Under the pieces are notes generated by a model, which ran no database searches, was not told where the DNA came from, and saw nothing but the letters and a program-made list of their open reading frames with translations. From contig CABIYQ010000004.1 of the NCBI GenBank assembly GCA_902362965.1, forward strand, positions 121,280-185,279: 64,000 bases of DNA, read 5' to 3'. The position numbers and the translations under genes were made by a program. Source of the stretch: Oscillospiraceae bacterium. GTDB lineage: Bacteria > Bacillota > Clostridia > Oscillospirales > Ruminococcaceae. Shown here in pieces: positions 25,358 to 33,273 of the stretch (position 1 is its first letter; the number at the start of each line of letters is the position of its first letter).

Positions 25358-25690
25358 TTACTTTTTTGAAAAAAAGTAAGCAAAAAACTTTCAAATCGTC
25401 TTTAGTATGATGAAATATTTTAAATAAGGCTCGACAGGTAAGCAAACAGAGGATTGAAGAAAAAATTTGAAAAAGGCTGGGCGAAAACTTTTATAACGGG
25501 CAAAAGCAACTTGAAACACATTCTAAAGACTCGCAAAATTAATTTTGCAGGGAATAAAAGAAAAAATTTGAAAAAAGTAAGCAAAAAACTTTCAAATCGT
25601 CTTTAGTATGATGAAATATTTTAAATAAGGCTCGACAGGTAAGCAAACAGAGGATTGAAGAAAAAATTTGAAAAAGGCTGGGCGAAAATA
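25358..25690 (-). repeat. Mixed array B-A-B, minus orientation
   Basis: A closed CTTACTTTTTTGAAAAAAAG hairpin directly follows spoVAE. Then come a family B unit, a family A unit (AAAGACTCGCAAAATTAATT at about 25524), and a second B unit. Junctions alternate between the GTAAGC and GGCTGGGCG forms. Confidence 0.8.
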
Positions 25691-25786
25691 AATTTTATAG
25701 ATTATTTACCGGATTTTCGCAGAATTATCATAAAACAGATATATAATATTAGCATTAAAGGCGTGATGAAGAAAAGGAGAGTAAAA

Positions 25787-26362
25787 ATGGAAACAAAGGA
25801 TCATTTAGCATTGGCAAGATTAATTACTTTCAGTAACAAAAGCTTCAGCAATTCATACCGTTCAGCTGCATTTGAAACAGGGTGTATTTCGCCGGATATA
25901 AATTTTCTGACTTATATAAAAGGTCACACTTATAAGGGTACGATTTCTTATGTTAAAAAAACTGTTTCCAAGCTGCAAAACAAGTTGAAAACAGTATCCG
26001 ATTACTATGAGCTTGGAAGAATAGTTCATTTCATAGCCGATTACTTTACATTTCCTCATTCTCCTGATTTTACCGGTACTCTTAAACAGCATGTAGAATA
26101 TGAAAGTCTTTTTCATAAATACATTGAAGCAATAAACGGTATTGACTATAATAAAAGTATTAATGACGTAAAATGCAAAGCTTCATGCGTCAGCATGATA
26201 GAATCTGCACATGAAAAGTATCTTGGTATGAAGCATAATTTTCAAACGGACTGGCAGTTTATCAGCAGTGTTTGCATTGAGGTTACTGACGCTGTTACCA
26301 GCCGAAACAGTATTTCAGCCAAAAGCAAGTATTCATCACAGCCGCTTTGCGGTTCTATATGA
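25787..26362 (+). CDS. Zinc-dependent phospholipase C-like protein
   Basis: 191 residues from the ATG at 25787, five bases after AGGAGAG; longer readings start inside the repeat. It matches the Zn-dependent PLC/S1-P1 nuclease-like fold: DHLALARLI near the start, FETGCISPDINFLTY, and HFIADYFTFPHS with a downstream HVEYE, which supply metal-binding His and Asp residues. There is no signal peptide, so an intracellular hydrolase is likely. Such proteins are common in Clostridia and their substrates are unclear. Confidence 0.7.
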   Translation: METKDHLALARLITFSNKSFSNSYRSAAFETGCISPDINFLTYIKGHTYKGTISYVKKTVSKLQNKLKTVSDYYELGRIVHFIADYFTFPHSPDFTGTLKQHVEYESLFHKYIEAINGIDYNKSINDVKCKASCVSMIESAHEKYLGMKHNFQTDWQFISSVCIEVTDAVTSRNSISAKSKYSSQPLCGSI

Positions 26363-26385
26363 AATATAATTCTCCTCTTAATTAT

Positions 26386-26416
26386 GAAAAACCGCAGAAA
26401 TTCTGCGGTTTTTTAT
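26386..26416 (+). terminator. Intrinsic terminator
   Basis: AAAACCGCAGAA pairs with TTCTGCGGTTTT and is followed by TT. Confidence 0.85.
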
Positions 26417-26424
26417 GCCTTATA

Positions 26425-26718
26425 TAGATTAAATCATCAAACTAAAGACGATATGAAAGTTTTTTGCTTACTTTTTTTCAAAAAAGTAGGAGTGTTTAAA
26501 AGCTACTTTACGAGTTTTTATAAAGAAATTAAAGATTATGAAACTCGACATAAAAGTTTTGGTTCCGCTTTTTCAAAAGCGGAGAAAGTTTTCGCCCAGC
26601 CTTTTTCAAATTTTTTTCTTCAATCCTCTGTTTGCTTACCTGTCGAGCCTTATATAGATTAAATCATCAAACTAAAGACGATATAAAAGTTTTCGCCCAG
26701 CCTTTTTCAAAAGGCTGG
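26425..26718 (+). repeat. Mixed array B-A-B, plus orientation
   Basis: A partial B unit closes with CTTAC...AGTAGG (about 26468-26490), an A-like unit carries the CCGCTTTTTCAAAAGCGG cap, and a B unit closes with CCAGCCTTTTTCAAAAGGCTGG (26698-26719). All three hairpin caps therefore occur in one array. Confidence 0.82.
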
Positions 26719-26747
26719 TTGACTTTGTAAAAAGTTCATGTTAGAAT
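26719..26747 (+). promoter_or_regulatory. Promoter of cbiK
   Basis: TTGACT (26719-26724), 17-bp spacer, TAGAAT (26742-26747). The -35 starts at the last base of the repeat hairpin. Confidence 0.7.
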
Positions 26748-26774
26748 AATAAAAAATAAAAAGGAAAAATCAGA

Positions 26775-27566
26775 ATGAAAAGTACAGAAAAAAGTCGAGT
26801 TATTCTTGTTGTCAGTTTCGGGACAAGTTTTGATAGGGCAAGAAAAAATGCAATCGGCGGTATTGAGAGAAAAATAGCGGAGGAATTTCCGGAATGTGAA
26901 ATACGCCGTGCATTTACAAGTCGTATTATAATAAATAAATTAAGAGAGCATGACGGTATTGAGGTCGATAGTGTTGAACAAGCTATGGAAAGACTGTTGT
27001 CCGACGGTATCAGAGAAGTTATTGTTCAGCCTACTCATATTATTAACGGTATTGAAAATGACAAAATGATTGAAATTTTAAAAGACTATGAGGATAAATT
27101 TAAATCTATGAAAATAGGCAGTCCTCTTCTTACATCAGATAAGGATCTTGAGAAGGTTGTTGATATTTTTTCCGGTAAAGTAAAAAAATTTGCAGATTTA
27201 CATACGGCAGCCGTTTTTATGGGACATGGAACTGAGCATAGCGTAAATACAGTTTATACCGAACTTGAGGAAAAATTCAGAAGCTGCGGAATTGAAAATG
27301 TTTTTGTGGGTACTGTTGAAGCAGAACCCGAACTGGACGAAGTTATTTTAAAAGTAAGAGCAGGAGGATATAAAAAGGTTGTGCTCATGCCGTTTATGAT
27401 AGTTTCAGGAGATCATGCGTCAAACGATATGGCAGGCTTTGGTCAGGATTCCTGGAAAAATAATTTTATTAATGAAGGTTTTGAGGTTGAGTGTATAATG
27501 AAAGGTCTGGGAGAATATTCGGAAATTCAAAGTATTTTTGCAGAACATGTAAAGTCGGCGGAATAG
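26775..27566 (+). CDS. cbiK: Anaerobic sirohydrochlorin cobaltochelatase (CbiK type)
   Basis: 263 residues. The class II chelatase markers are VVSFGTSFDRARKNAIGGIE near the N terminus and FMGHGTEHSVNTVYTELE in the second domain (metal-ligand His), plus MPFMIVSGDHASNDMAG. It inserts Co2+ into sirohydrochlorin for anaerobic B12 synthesis. No other cbi gene or cobalamin riboswitch is in the window, so it may act as a stand-alone chelatase, possibly for siroheme-type products. It has its own promoter and terminator. Confidence 0.92.
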   Translation: MKSTEKSRVILVVSFGTSFDRARKNAIGGIERKIAEEFPECEIRRAFTSRIIINKLREHDGIEVDSVEQAMERLLSDGIREVIVQPTHIINGIENDKMIEILKDYEDKFKSMKIGSPLLTSDKDLEKVVDIFSGKVKKFADLHTAAVFMGHGTEHSVNTVYTELEEKFRSCGIENVFVGTVEAEPELDEVILKVRAGGYKKVVLMPFMIVSGDHASNDMAGFGQDSWKNNFINEGFEVECIMKGLGEYSEIQSIFAEHVKSAE

Positions 27567-27575
27567 TTTATAAAA

Positions 27576-27607
27576 AATACCTCAGGAATTTATTCCTGAG
27601 GTATTTA
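27576..27607. terminator. Bidirectional terminator
   Basis: AAATACCTCAGGAAT pairs with ATTCCTGAGGTATTT. It lies between convergent cbiK and the 27612 lipoprotein. Confidence 0.88.
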
Positions 27608-27611
27608 CTAA

Positions 27612-28223
27612 TTAGAAATCTGTAGGCTGATTTGTAAGGGTAAAACCGTTAAGAATGCCTGATTCATCAAATTTAAACTCAACTTCTATGTAAATATCTT
27701 TTTCATACCTTATTGTTGTAATACCAAGATCTTCAAGAGTATTTTCATAATCAGGTTCTCCGAAAGCGGATTTTACTTCTTCAAGGGTAGTTTTACCCAT
27801 TGTAATGTTATCACCGTATTTAATTTCGTTGTTTTTCATATCAAACTGGTCGAAACCTATGCAGGATATATCTCCTTCGGTTACGTTTATTTCGTCGTCA
27901 CTGTCGTTCATAATATAAACTGAAGGATCCATGTCGTCTTTTTCTATGTATGCGCCTATCAGGTATTTATGCGCCGGAACTTTTTCATCAGATTCGCCGT
28001 CATATTCCCAACCCTTATCTGCAAAGTCTTTAAACGGAGCAGGTACAGCATATTCATCGCCGTTTACAGTAAACTTAAAACCAAAAACAGCTTTATCTTC
28101 AGCAGTTGACGAGTCTGATTTATCTGACTTTTTCGTATCTTTTGAATCACTGCCGCATGATGCCAGCATGGTCAATGATAAAACAGCCGCAAAAAGAATT
28201 GATATTTTTTTTAATTTGTTCAT
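27612..28223 (-). CDS. Lipoprotein of unknown function
   Basis: 203 residues. The signal peptide ends in the lipobox LASC (C about 23), and a Ser/Asp/Lys-rich linker follows. The C-terminal domain contains ITMGKTTLEEVKSAFGEPDY, a pattern recalling SmpA/OmlA-like modules. I do not recognise a specific function. It has its own promoter with a perfect TTGACA/TATAAT pair and is convergent with cbiK. Confidence 0.75.
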   Translation of the reverse strand: MNKLKKISILFAAVLSLTMLASCGSDSKDTKKSDKSDSSTAEDKAVFGFKFTVNGDEYAVPAPFKDFADKGWEYDGESDEKVPAHKYLIGAYIEKDDMDPSVYIMNDSDDEINVTEGDISCIGFDQFDMKNNEIKYGDNITMGKTTLEEVKSAFGEPDYENTLEDLGITTIRYEKDIYIEVEFKFDESGILNGFTLTNQPTDF

Positions 28224-28252
28224 TATATTTCTCCTCTTTTTTAATTTTTTAA

Positions 28253-28281
28253 ATTATATCACTATATTCTTAACTTGTCAA
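28253..28281 (-). promoter_or_regulatory. Promoter of the 27612 lipoprotein gene
   Basis: Minus strand TTGACA-N17-TATAAT (plus 28253-28281). Confidence 0.78.
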
Positions 28282-28305
28282 GATAATTTACATAATTATT
28301 TTTGA

Positions 28306-29016
28306 TTAGTTATTTTCGTTCATAATATTTTCTGCTTTTTCTTTAGTGATTTTTTTGCATTTTATCATACGGTCAAGTACGGCTGACATTCGTTTTTCGG
28401 CAAGCTCTATATTATCGTTTGGTGAATAATCGGAAGGAGCATTTGGAAGACCTGCAAGCATGACAGCTTCATAATCGGTAAGCTCAGACGGTTTTTTTCC
28501 AAAGTACCCCTGAGAGGCGTCATAAATTCCATAATATCCGTCTCCGAAATAAATCGTATTAACATAGATTTCAAATAATTCTTTTTTGCTGTACTCTTTT
28601 TCCAATGCGAAAGCAGCAAAAATTTCAGCAAATTTACGTTCTAATTTTTTTTCTTGCGTAAACAACAGATTTTTAGCAATTTGCTGTGTAATAGTACTTC
28701 CTCCTTCAGCAAAGGAAAATGTCTTTATATCTGTCCATGTCGCTCTGCTTATTGCAAATAGATCAATGCCAAAATGTTTTTCAAAACGTTTGTCCTCGGC
28801 AGAAATAACAGCGTCAATGTATATCTGAGGCAATTCATCGTAATAAGTAAAGTTATCCTGACTCTGGATATTATCCGCTATATCTTCGATAGGGGTTTGT
28901 TTTATCGTATCTGAGTATAAATTGTAACCTTTAACACAAAAAAAACCTAGGATAATCATAATAACGACTAATAAACGGGAAGTTATTTTTTTTATAAATT
29001 TAACGCTCAGTATCAT
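28306..29016 (-). CDS. Monofunctional peptidoglycan transglycosylase (GT51)
   Basis: 236 residues. One N-terminal membrane helix (about 12-28) is followed by a GT51 domain with ISAEDKRFEKHFGID (catalytic Glu), GGSTITQQIAKNLLF, and KEYSKKELFEIYVNTIYFG (second Glu region). It polymerises glycan strands from lipid II at the outer membrane face. The transpeptidase half of a class A PBP is absent, so it is an MtgA-like stand-alone enzyme. Confidence 0.92.
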   Translation of the reverse strand: MILSVKFIKKITSRLLVVIMIILGFFCVKGYNLYSDTIKQTPIEDIADNIQSQDNFTYYDELPQIYIDAVISAEDKRFEKHFGIDLFAISRATWTDIKTFSFAEGGSTITQQIAKNLLFTQEKKLERKFAEIFAAFALEKEYSKKELFEIYVNTIYFGDGYYGIYDASQGYFGKKPSELTDYEAVMLAGLPNAPSDYSPNDNIELAEKRMSAVLDRMIKCKKITKEKAENIMNENN

Positions 29017-29135
29017 GCGGGTTCATACTCCTTTTGTAATTGATTAAAAATTCAATTCATTTATCGTTTTGCAAGATACATTATAACAGAAACGCTGAAT
29101 ATCCGACATCTATTTACATTACATTTTAACTTTTT

Positions 29136-29179
29136 ATGTGACATTATTGTAAGAATTATGTGATATTATTGTAAGAACA
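29136..29179 (+). repeat. Two tandem copies of a 22-bp repeat
   Basis: ATGTGACATTATTGTAAGAA and ATGTGATATTATTGTAAGAA lie head to tail in an intergenic stretch of about 230 bp. It may be a regulator-binding site; no partner is evident. Confidence 0.6.
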
Positions 29180-29209
29180 AATCGGTAGAAAAAGCAGCTG
29201 AATAGTAAA

Positions 29210-29240
29210 AAAACGAATCCTTTAAAAGAAAGATTCGTTT
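29210..29240 (-). terminator. Terminator of the 29246-31272 cluster
   Basis: AAACGAATC pairs with GATTCGTTT. On the minus strand a TTTTTTTAC tract follows. Confidence 0.75.
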
Positions 29241-29245
29241 TATAT

Positions 29246-29545
29246 TTACATTATTCTCTCAATAATTTCAACATCGTCCGTAGTAATGAAATCACGCAGC
29301 TTTACACCATCGAATTCAAAATCAAGAGTTTGCTCAAGTGTAATACCCTCAGCTAAATCTTCTTTATCATTCCATATACAATAACTGTCATTTTGTTTTT
29401 TTCCATCTGAGCCGAATACAGCTTCAATTCCGTATTCTACGCCATTGTATTTAAATCCAACATTTGCTCCGCATGAAAGATAAAACTTAAATTCTTTCAG
29501 TGTTTCAAATTTATAGTCATCAGGATTATATTCATAATTTTTCAT
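29246..29545 (-). CDS. Stand-alone copy of the DUF4417-fusion tail domain (copy 3)
   Basis: 99 residues. Nearly all of it matches the C-terminal 92 residues of the 29911 protein: MKNYEYNPDDYKFETLKEF at the start, YNGVEYGIEAVFG in the middle, and the TLEQTLDFEFDGVKLRDFIT end. Seven extra residues, GSDGKKQ-like, sit in the central loop. GGAGATG lies before the ATG, as in the sister copy. The function is unknown. It is acidic and small, consistent with an antitoxin or immunity protein, but this is inference. Confidence 0.75.
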   Translation of the reverse strand: MKNYEYNPDDYKFETLKEFKFYLSCGANVGFKYNGVEYGIEAVFGSDGKKQNDSYCIWNDKEDLAEGITLEQTLDFEFDGVKLRDFITTDDVEIIERIM

Positions 29546-29579
29546 TGATTTTTCATCTCCTGTAATAAAATCAGAGAAT

Positions 29580-29858
29580 TTACATTATTCTTTCAATAAT
29601 TTCAACATCGTCCGTAGTAATGAAATCACGCAGCTTTACACCGTCAAATTCAAAATCAAGAGTTTGCTCAAGGGTTATATCCTCTGCAAGGAATCGCTCA
29701 TTGTAAATCCATATTTCAAATTTATTTTCATGTCCTTCAATTCCGTATTCTACGCCATTGTATTTGAATCCAACATTTGCTCCGCATGAAAGATAAAACT
29801 TAAATTCTCCCAGTGTTTCAAATTTATGATCATCAGGATTATATTCATAATTTTTCAT
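29580..29858 (-). CDS. Stand-alone copy of the DUF4417-fusion tail domain (copy 2)
   Basis: 92 residues, collinear along its whole length with the last 92 residues of the 29911 protein (EFEIWIYNERFLAEDIT-like centre, GVKLRDFITTDDVEIIERIM end). The DNA just before its ATG, including GGAGATGAAAAATCA, is the same as the DNA inside the fusion gene at the equivalent position. It therefore arose by copying the 3' end of that gene, or the reverse. Function unknown. Confidence 0.75.
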   Translation of the reverse strand: MKNYEYNPDDHKFETLGEFKFYLSCGANVGFKYNGVEYGIEGHENKFEIWIYNERFLAEDITLEQTLDFEFDGVKLRDFITTDDVEIIERIM

Positions 29859-29910
29859 TGATTTTTCATCTCCTTGTATATTGTTGGCTGCATTTTAAAA
29901 TATAAATAAA

Positions 29911-31272
29911 TTAAATATGTCTTTCAATAATTACAACATCGTCCGTAGTAATGAAATCGCGCAGCTTTACACCGTCAAATTCAAAATCAAGGGTTTGTTC
30001 AAGGGTTATATCCTCTGCAAGGAATCGTTCATTATAAATCCATATTTCAAAACTGTTATTATGACCCTCGATGCCATATTCTACACCGTTATATTCAAAA
30101 CCGAGATTCCAACCCGTATTTAAATAAAATTTAAACTCTCCCAGTGTTTTAAATTTATGGTCATCAGGATTATATTCATAATTTTTCATTGATTTTTCAT
30201 CTCCTGTAATATAGTCTGATATTTTTCCAATAAGCTCACTGACAAATTCTTCAAAAGTTGGTATAATATTATCTGTATAATTTATTGGTGAACCAGGGTC
30301 GGGAAAATTTTTATCCCAATCGACCAAGTGGTCATGAGGATCGGAATGTTTATGAGGTTTATTGTGATCTGTCAAATGTCTTTCAGCAATAGCTTTTCCA
30401 TCTTTATTATAATAATCGAGGACATCATAACTGCCTTTGGTTGTTTTTACAGTGTTTTCCCTTATAGTATTAGGTTCACCTAAAAACCTTTCAGAATTTT
30501 TGTCCTTAGGCTTCCATTCTCCTCCGAATGCGCTTCCGCCGCCTTTGCAGACATATCCATAACTTTTTATTATTATATCATTAATGTCTGGTTTTGTCAA
30601 ATATGGTGATATATTGCTGCTAAGATATTTCCATGAACTTAATTCATAGTCGACATAAATAATATCCCCTTTCATTTCATAAAAAGGTTCGCTGTAACAA
30701 ATGATTTTTTCAGGTTCGATTTCAGAAAGCATTCTGTTGTATCCATTCATAAATAACTCTTTCTGATCCTTATGATGATCGCTTTCATGAAACATATATG
30801 TGGAAACCGCTACAATTGAGCCTTTTTCAATTCCCTTAAAACAAAACTCAAAGGATTTCTCATCAGTCCAGCTTACTGTAGGAATTACATGAACTCCCTT
30901 TGAGGCAAAAAAAGCTCCGCACCATCTGTTCCTGAATGTGTTGTAAAGCTGAAGTGTATAAGGCATTTCAAGATACATGCTAAAGTCCGGCGTGAGGATT
31001 CCTTTGTATTGAGATAAAGATTTCAAATACAATTCCGGATTACTCCATATTTTTTCAAAATTGTAGTCATACAAAAAGAAATGGATTATTCGCTCCGCGT
31101 GCTTTCCATTATCTTTTTTAAGTTGATTGAAGCCAAGCAAAAGTAGGTTTTTCAGCTCATCTTCTGTGAATTCTGGTTTCGGAATATCCGGAATACCAAA
31201 TGAATTTGCAGAATCAAATTGATTTCTTAAAAACAATGGATCAGTACGATAATTAAAATTTTCCAATGTCAT
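29911..31272 (-). CDS. DUF4417-like protein fused to a toxin-like linker and a duplicated C-terminal domain
   Basis: 453 residues in three parts. Residues 1 to about 240 resemble DUF4417 (TPDFSMYLEMPYTLQLYN, FRNRWCGAFFASKG, VIPTVSWTDE, FKGIEKGSIVAVSTYM). About 245-350 is a glycine/His-rich segment (GGGSAFGG, RHLTDHNKPHKHSDPHDH) of a type I associate with phage-structural or polymorphic-toxin C termini. The last 92 residues form the domain found alone at 29580 and 29246. A ribosome site and ATG (30187-30189) lie in frame before that domain, so it may also be made separately. No signal peptide. Its function is unknown; effector plus cognate partner is one reading. Confidence 0.7.
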   Translation of the reverse strand: MTLENFNYRTDPLFLRNQFDSANSFGIPDIPKPEFTEDELKNLLLLGFNQLKKDNGKHAERIIHFFLYDYNFEKIWSNPELYLKSLSQYKGILTPDFSMYLEMPYTLQLYNTFRNRWCGAFFASKGVHVIPTVSWTDEKSFEFCFKGIEKGSIVAVSTYMFHESDHHKDQKELFMNGYNRMLSEIEPEKIICYSEPFYEMKGDIIYVDYELSSWKYLSSNISPYLTKPDINDIIIKSYGYVCKGGGSAFGGEWKPKDKNSERFLGEPNTIRENTVKTTKGSYDVLDYYNKDGKAIAERHLTDHNKPHKHSDPHDHLVDWDKNFPDPGSPINYTDNIIPTFEEFVSELIGKISDYITGDEKSMKNYEYNPDDHKFKTLGEFKFYLNTGWNLGFEYNGVEYGIEGHNNSFEIWIYNERFLAEDITLEQTLDFEFDGVKLRDFITTDDVVIIERHI

Positions 31273-31460
31273 TTAAATTTCTCCTTTTATGTATAGTAGA
31301 GAACAAGTCCCTCTATAAATAGTGAGAAAAGGACATATTTTTGCATAAAAATATACAATTAAGAAAAAATATTTTAAGAAATTTGTTATTATGCACAATT
31401 TATTTAAAAAAATTTGGTGAAATAATAAATAAAAATTCTCAGAACTGTCTGTTTACTGTT

Positions 31461-32366
31461 TTATTGCTCTACCTTTATATTTCCGTTTCGTGATTCAAGT
31501 TCTATTTTGACAGTCGGATCAGAACCAATTGTCCCCTTAGTTGTACGATCTTTTTTTGAAACTTCGTCGTTAAAAGGTACACTGACTGAACCGTTTTTAG
31601 TTGTTGCTTTAAATTCAAAGGATAGGTTTTCAGGCAGCATCAGATTAATGCTGTCGTTTTTATTGAACATATATAAGTCGTCGGATAACTCTTCATAGCA
31701 TACCTTCAATTTGCCGGAATTTTCAGCCTTATAGCTTCCGCCTCCCCGTGCTGATTCAACAGTCAGCGAACCGCCGGTAGACGTATAACTTACCTTGCCT
31801 TCTAAAGCTTGAATGTGCACATTTCCGTTTGTAGAGCGTACCGTTATTTTATCTGACGCTACATTTCCACAGTCAATTTTTCCGTTTGTTGTTATAAGAC
31901 GAATGTCAGAGGTATTGACTTCGTTAATAATAACCTTACCGGAGGTACTCTCAGCATACAAAGATTCTAACTGAATAAAAATATCTGAAAAGTTGATTTC
32001 TCCGTTTGTAGTAGATACATTCAGACTTGCATTGTATTCTGACGGCAGATAAACCTTGACATACCGTTCAAAATCACCGCTAAAAAAGGGTTTGCTGCCC
32101 TCGCTGATATGAATGCTGTTTTTTTTCTCGCTTACTTCTGCGTAATAGCTTTTCTTGTCAGCGGTCATATATTCTTCTATCCGCAATTCGTTATTGCTGC
32201 CCTCATAAAATGAGATGTCTTCTTCGTCATACGCTATTGTAATTTCAGTTACACTATTTAAATCAAAGATCATTTGATTAACCATTTTACAGCTTGAATT
32301 ACTTGAGCAGCCTGTAAATAATGAAACTATTGATAACATACCGATACAAAATAATTTTTCCTTCAT
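31461..32366 (-). CDS. DUF4097-type beta-repeat lipoprotein
   Basis: 301 residues from the ATG at 32366, after GGAGG. The signal peptide has lipobox LFTGC. The body is a right-handed beta repeat of the DUF4097 putative-adhesin type, with recurring TTNGEI/STNGNV/STGGSL/TKNGSV turns between about 110 and 290. Such surface proteins often sit beside regulators of envelope stress. A TetR-type operator (32391-32408) is immediately upstream, matching the one before the TetR gene at 32449. Confidence 0.85.
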   Translation of the reverse strand: MKEKLFCIGMLSIVSLFTGCSSNSSCKMVNQMIFDLNSVTEITIAYDEEDISFYEGSNNELRIEEYMTADKKSYYAEVSEKKNSIHISEGSKPFFSGDFERYVKVYLPSEYNASLNVSTTNGEINFSDIFIQLESLYAESTSGKVIINEVNTSDIRLITTNGKIDCGNVASDKITVRSTNGNVHIQALEGKVSYTSTGGSLTVESARGGGSYKAENSGKLKVCYEELSDDLYMFNKNDSINLMLPENLSFEFKATTKNGSVSVPFNDEVSKKDRTTKGTIGSDPTVKIELESRNGNIKVEQ

Positions 32367-32390
32367 AATAATTCCTCCAATTTTATTAAA

Positions 32391-32408
32391 ATGAATCATT
32401 CATTCATA
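32391..32408 (-). promoter_or_regulatory. Putative TetR operator upstream of the DUF4097 gene
   Basis: ATGAATCATTCATTCATA. It matches the site at 33135-33152 in 16 of 18 positions. Confidence 0.65.
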
Positions 32409-32448
32409 AATATCTTTTAAAATAAGCAGGACTTATTGCCTGCAAATT

Positions 32449-33114
32449 TTATATTTTATAAGCAGAAATAATATTATCCAAGCAAACTTCTTTTGCTAAT
32501 TCAGTTGGGATATTCAATGTTTCAAAAGAAGTATAGCGCATATCCATTGTCCACCAGCTAAGCGTTTCGATAATTAAAATAGTTGTCAGTTCCGGATGTT
32601 TTAACTGACGAATAATTCCTTTTTCCATAAACTTGACAACATATTCAGTCATTGCGGAAATGAATTTTTTTCTATACAAAAGATAGTGTTCCGCAAGCTC
32701 AGTACAGTCCATCTTATTTTTTTCAATGAAAAGACAACCGACTGCATAACGTTCTAAAAGGTCAAAAGCGTCGGATATAAAATTTTCAAACGTATAATCG
32801 GCGTCCACATTTTTTAAATTGTATGAAAACACTTCGGCAGCTTTTATGAATTCGTTTTTGATTTCATCGTTTAATTTAATAAAAAGCTTATCCGTGATCG
32901 GTCCGTTAAAGTCCCTTTCAAGGAAGCTTGGTTCAATAGTACACTTTAATATAAAGTGCATGATTTCCTGCTTTCCGGCAAAGTCATGGTATATAGTTCC
33001 AACAGATACTCCTACAGCTTTTGCAATATGGCTGATTTGAGTTTTTGAATACCCTTGCTGCAAGAATAATTTTACCGCCGCATTATAAATTTCTTTGATT
33101 CTTTCATTCTGCAT
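32449..33114 (-). CDS. TetR/AcrR-family transcriptional regulator
   Basis: 221 residues from the ATG at 33114 (GAGGTGAG upstream). The N-terminal HTH reads KLFLQQGYSKTQISHIAKAV and GVSVGTIYHDFAGKQEIM. The C-terminal ligand domain is not assignable. The same 18-bp ATGAATNNTTCATTCATA site lies before this gene and before the DUF4097 gene, so it probably represses both. Confidence 0.88.
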   Translation of the reverse strand: MQNERIKEIYNAAVKLFLQQGYSKTQISHIAKAVGVSVGTIYHDFAGKQEIMHFILKCTIEPSFLERDFNGPITDKLFIKLNDEIKNEFIKAAEVFSYNLKNVDADYTFENFISDAFDLLERYAVGCLFIEKNKMDCTELAEHYLLYRKKFISAMTEYVVKFMEKGIIRQLKHPELTTILIIETLSWWTMDMRYTSFETLNIPTELAKEVCLDNIISAYKI

Positions 33115-33134
33115 TATCTCACCTCTTTTTATAA

Positions 33135-33152
33135 ATGAATTGTTCATTCATA
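33135..33152 (-). promoter_or_regulatory. Putative TetR operator upstream of its own gene
   Basis: ATGAATTGTTCATTCATA, centred about 30 bp before the tetR start. See the matching site at 32391. Confidence 0.65.
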
Positions 33153-33239
33153 TCATAACATATTTAATCCGGTATGTCAAGGCTTTAAAAAAAATTTATA
33201 AACTGTTATGTTTATACTGCCGTCAGCCGTGATTAAATT

Positions 33240-33269
33240 AAAAAAGCCGACAGCAAAAACTGTCGACTT
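33240..33269 (-). terminator. Terminator of the 33274 acetyltransferase
   Basis: AGTCGACAG pairs with CTGTCGGCT on the minus strand and is followed by TTTTTT. Confidence 0.82.
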
Positions 33270-33273
33270 TACT

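Noticed and set aside
26384..26662. Frame containing KVFAQPFSN within the repeat array
   Set aside because: It spans a terminator and three repeat units. Similar peptides arise at 3835-4149 for the same reason.
26719..26775. Cobalamin riboswitch before cbiK
   Set aside because: Only about 25 bp separate the promoter and the start codon, too short for a riboswitch.
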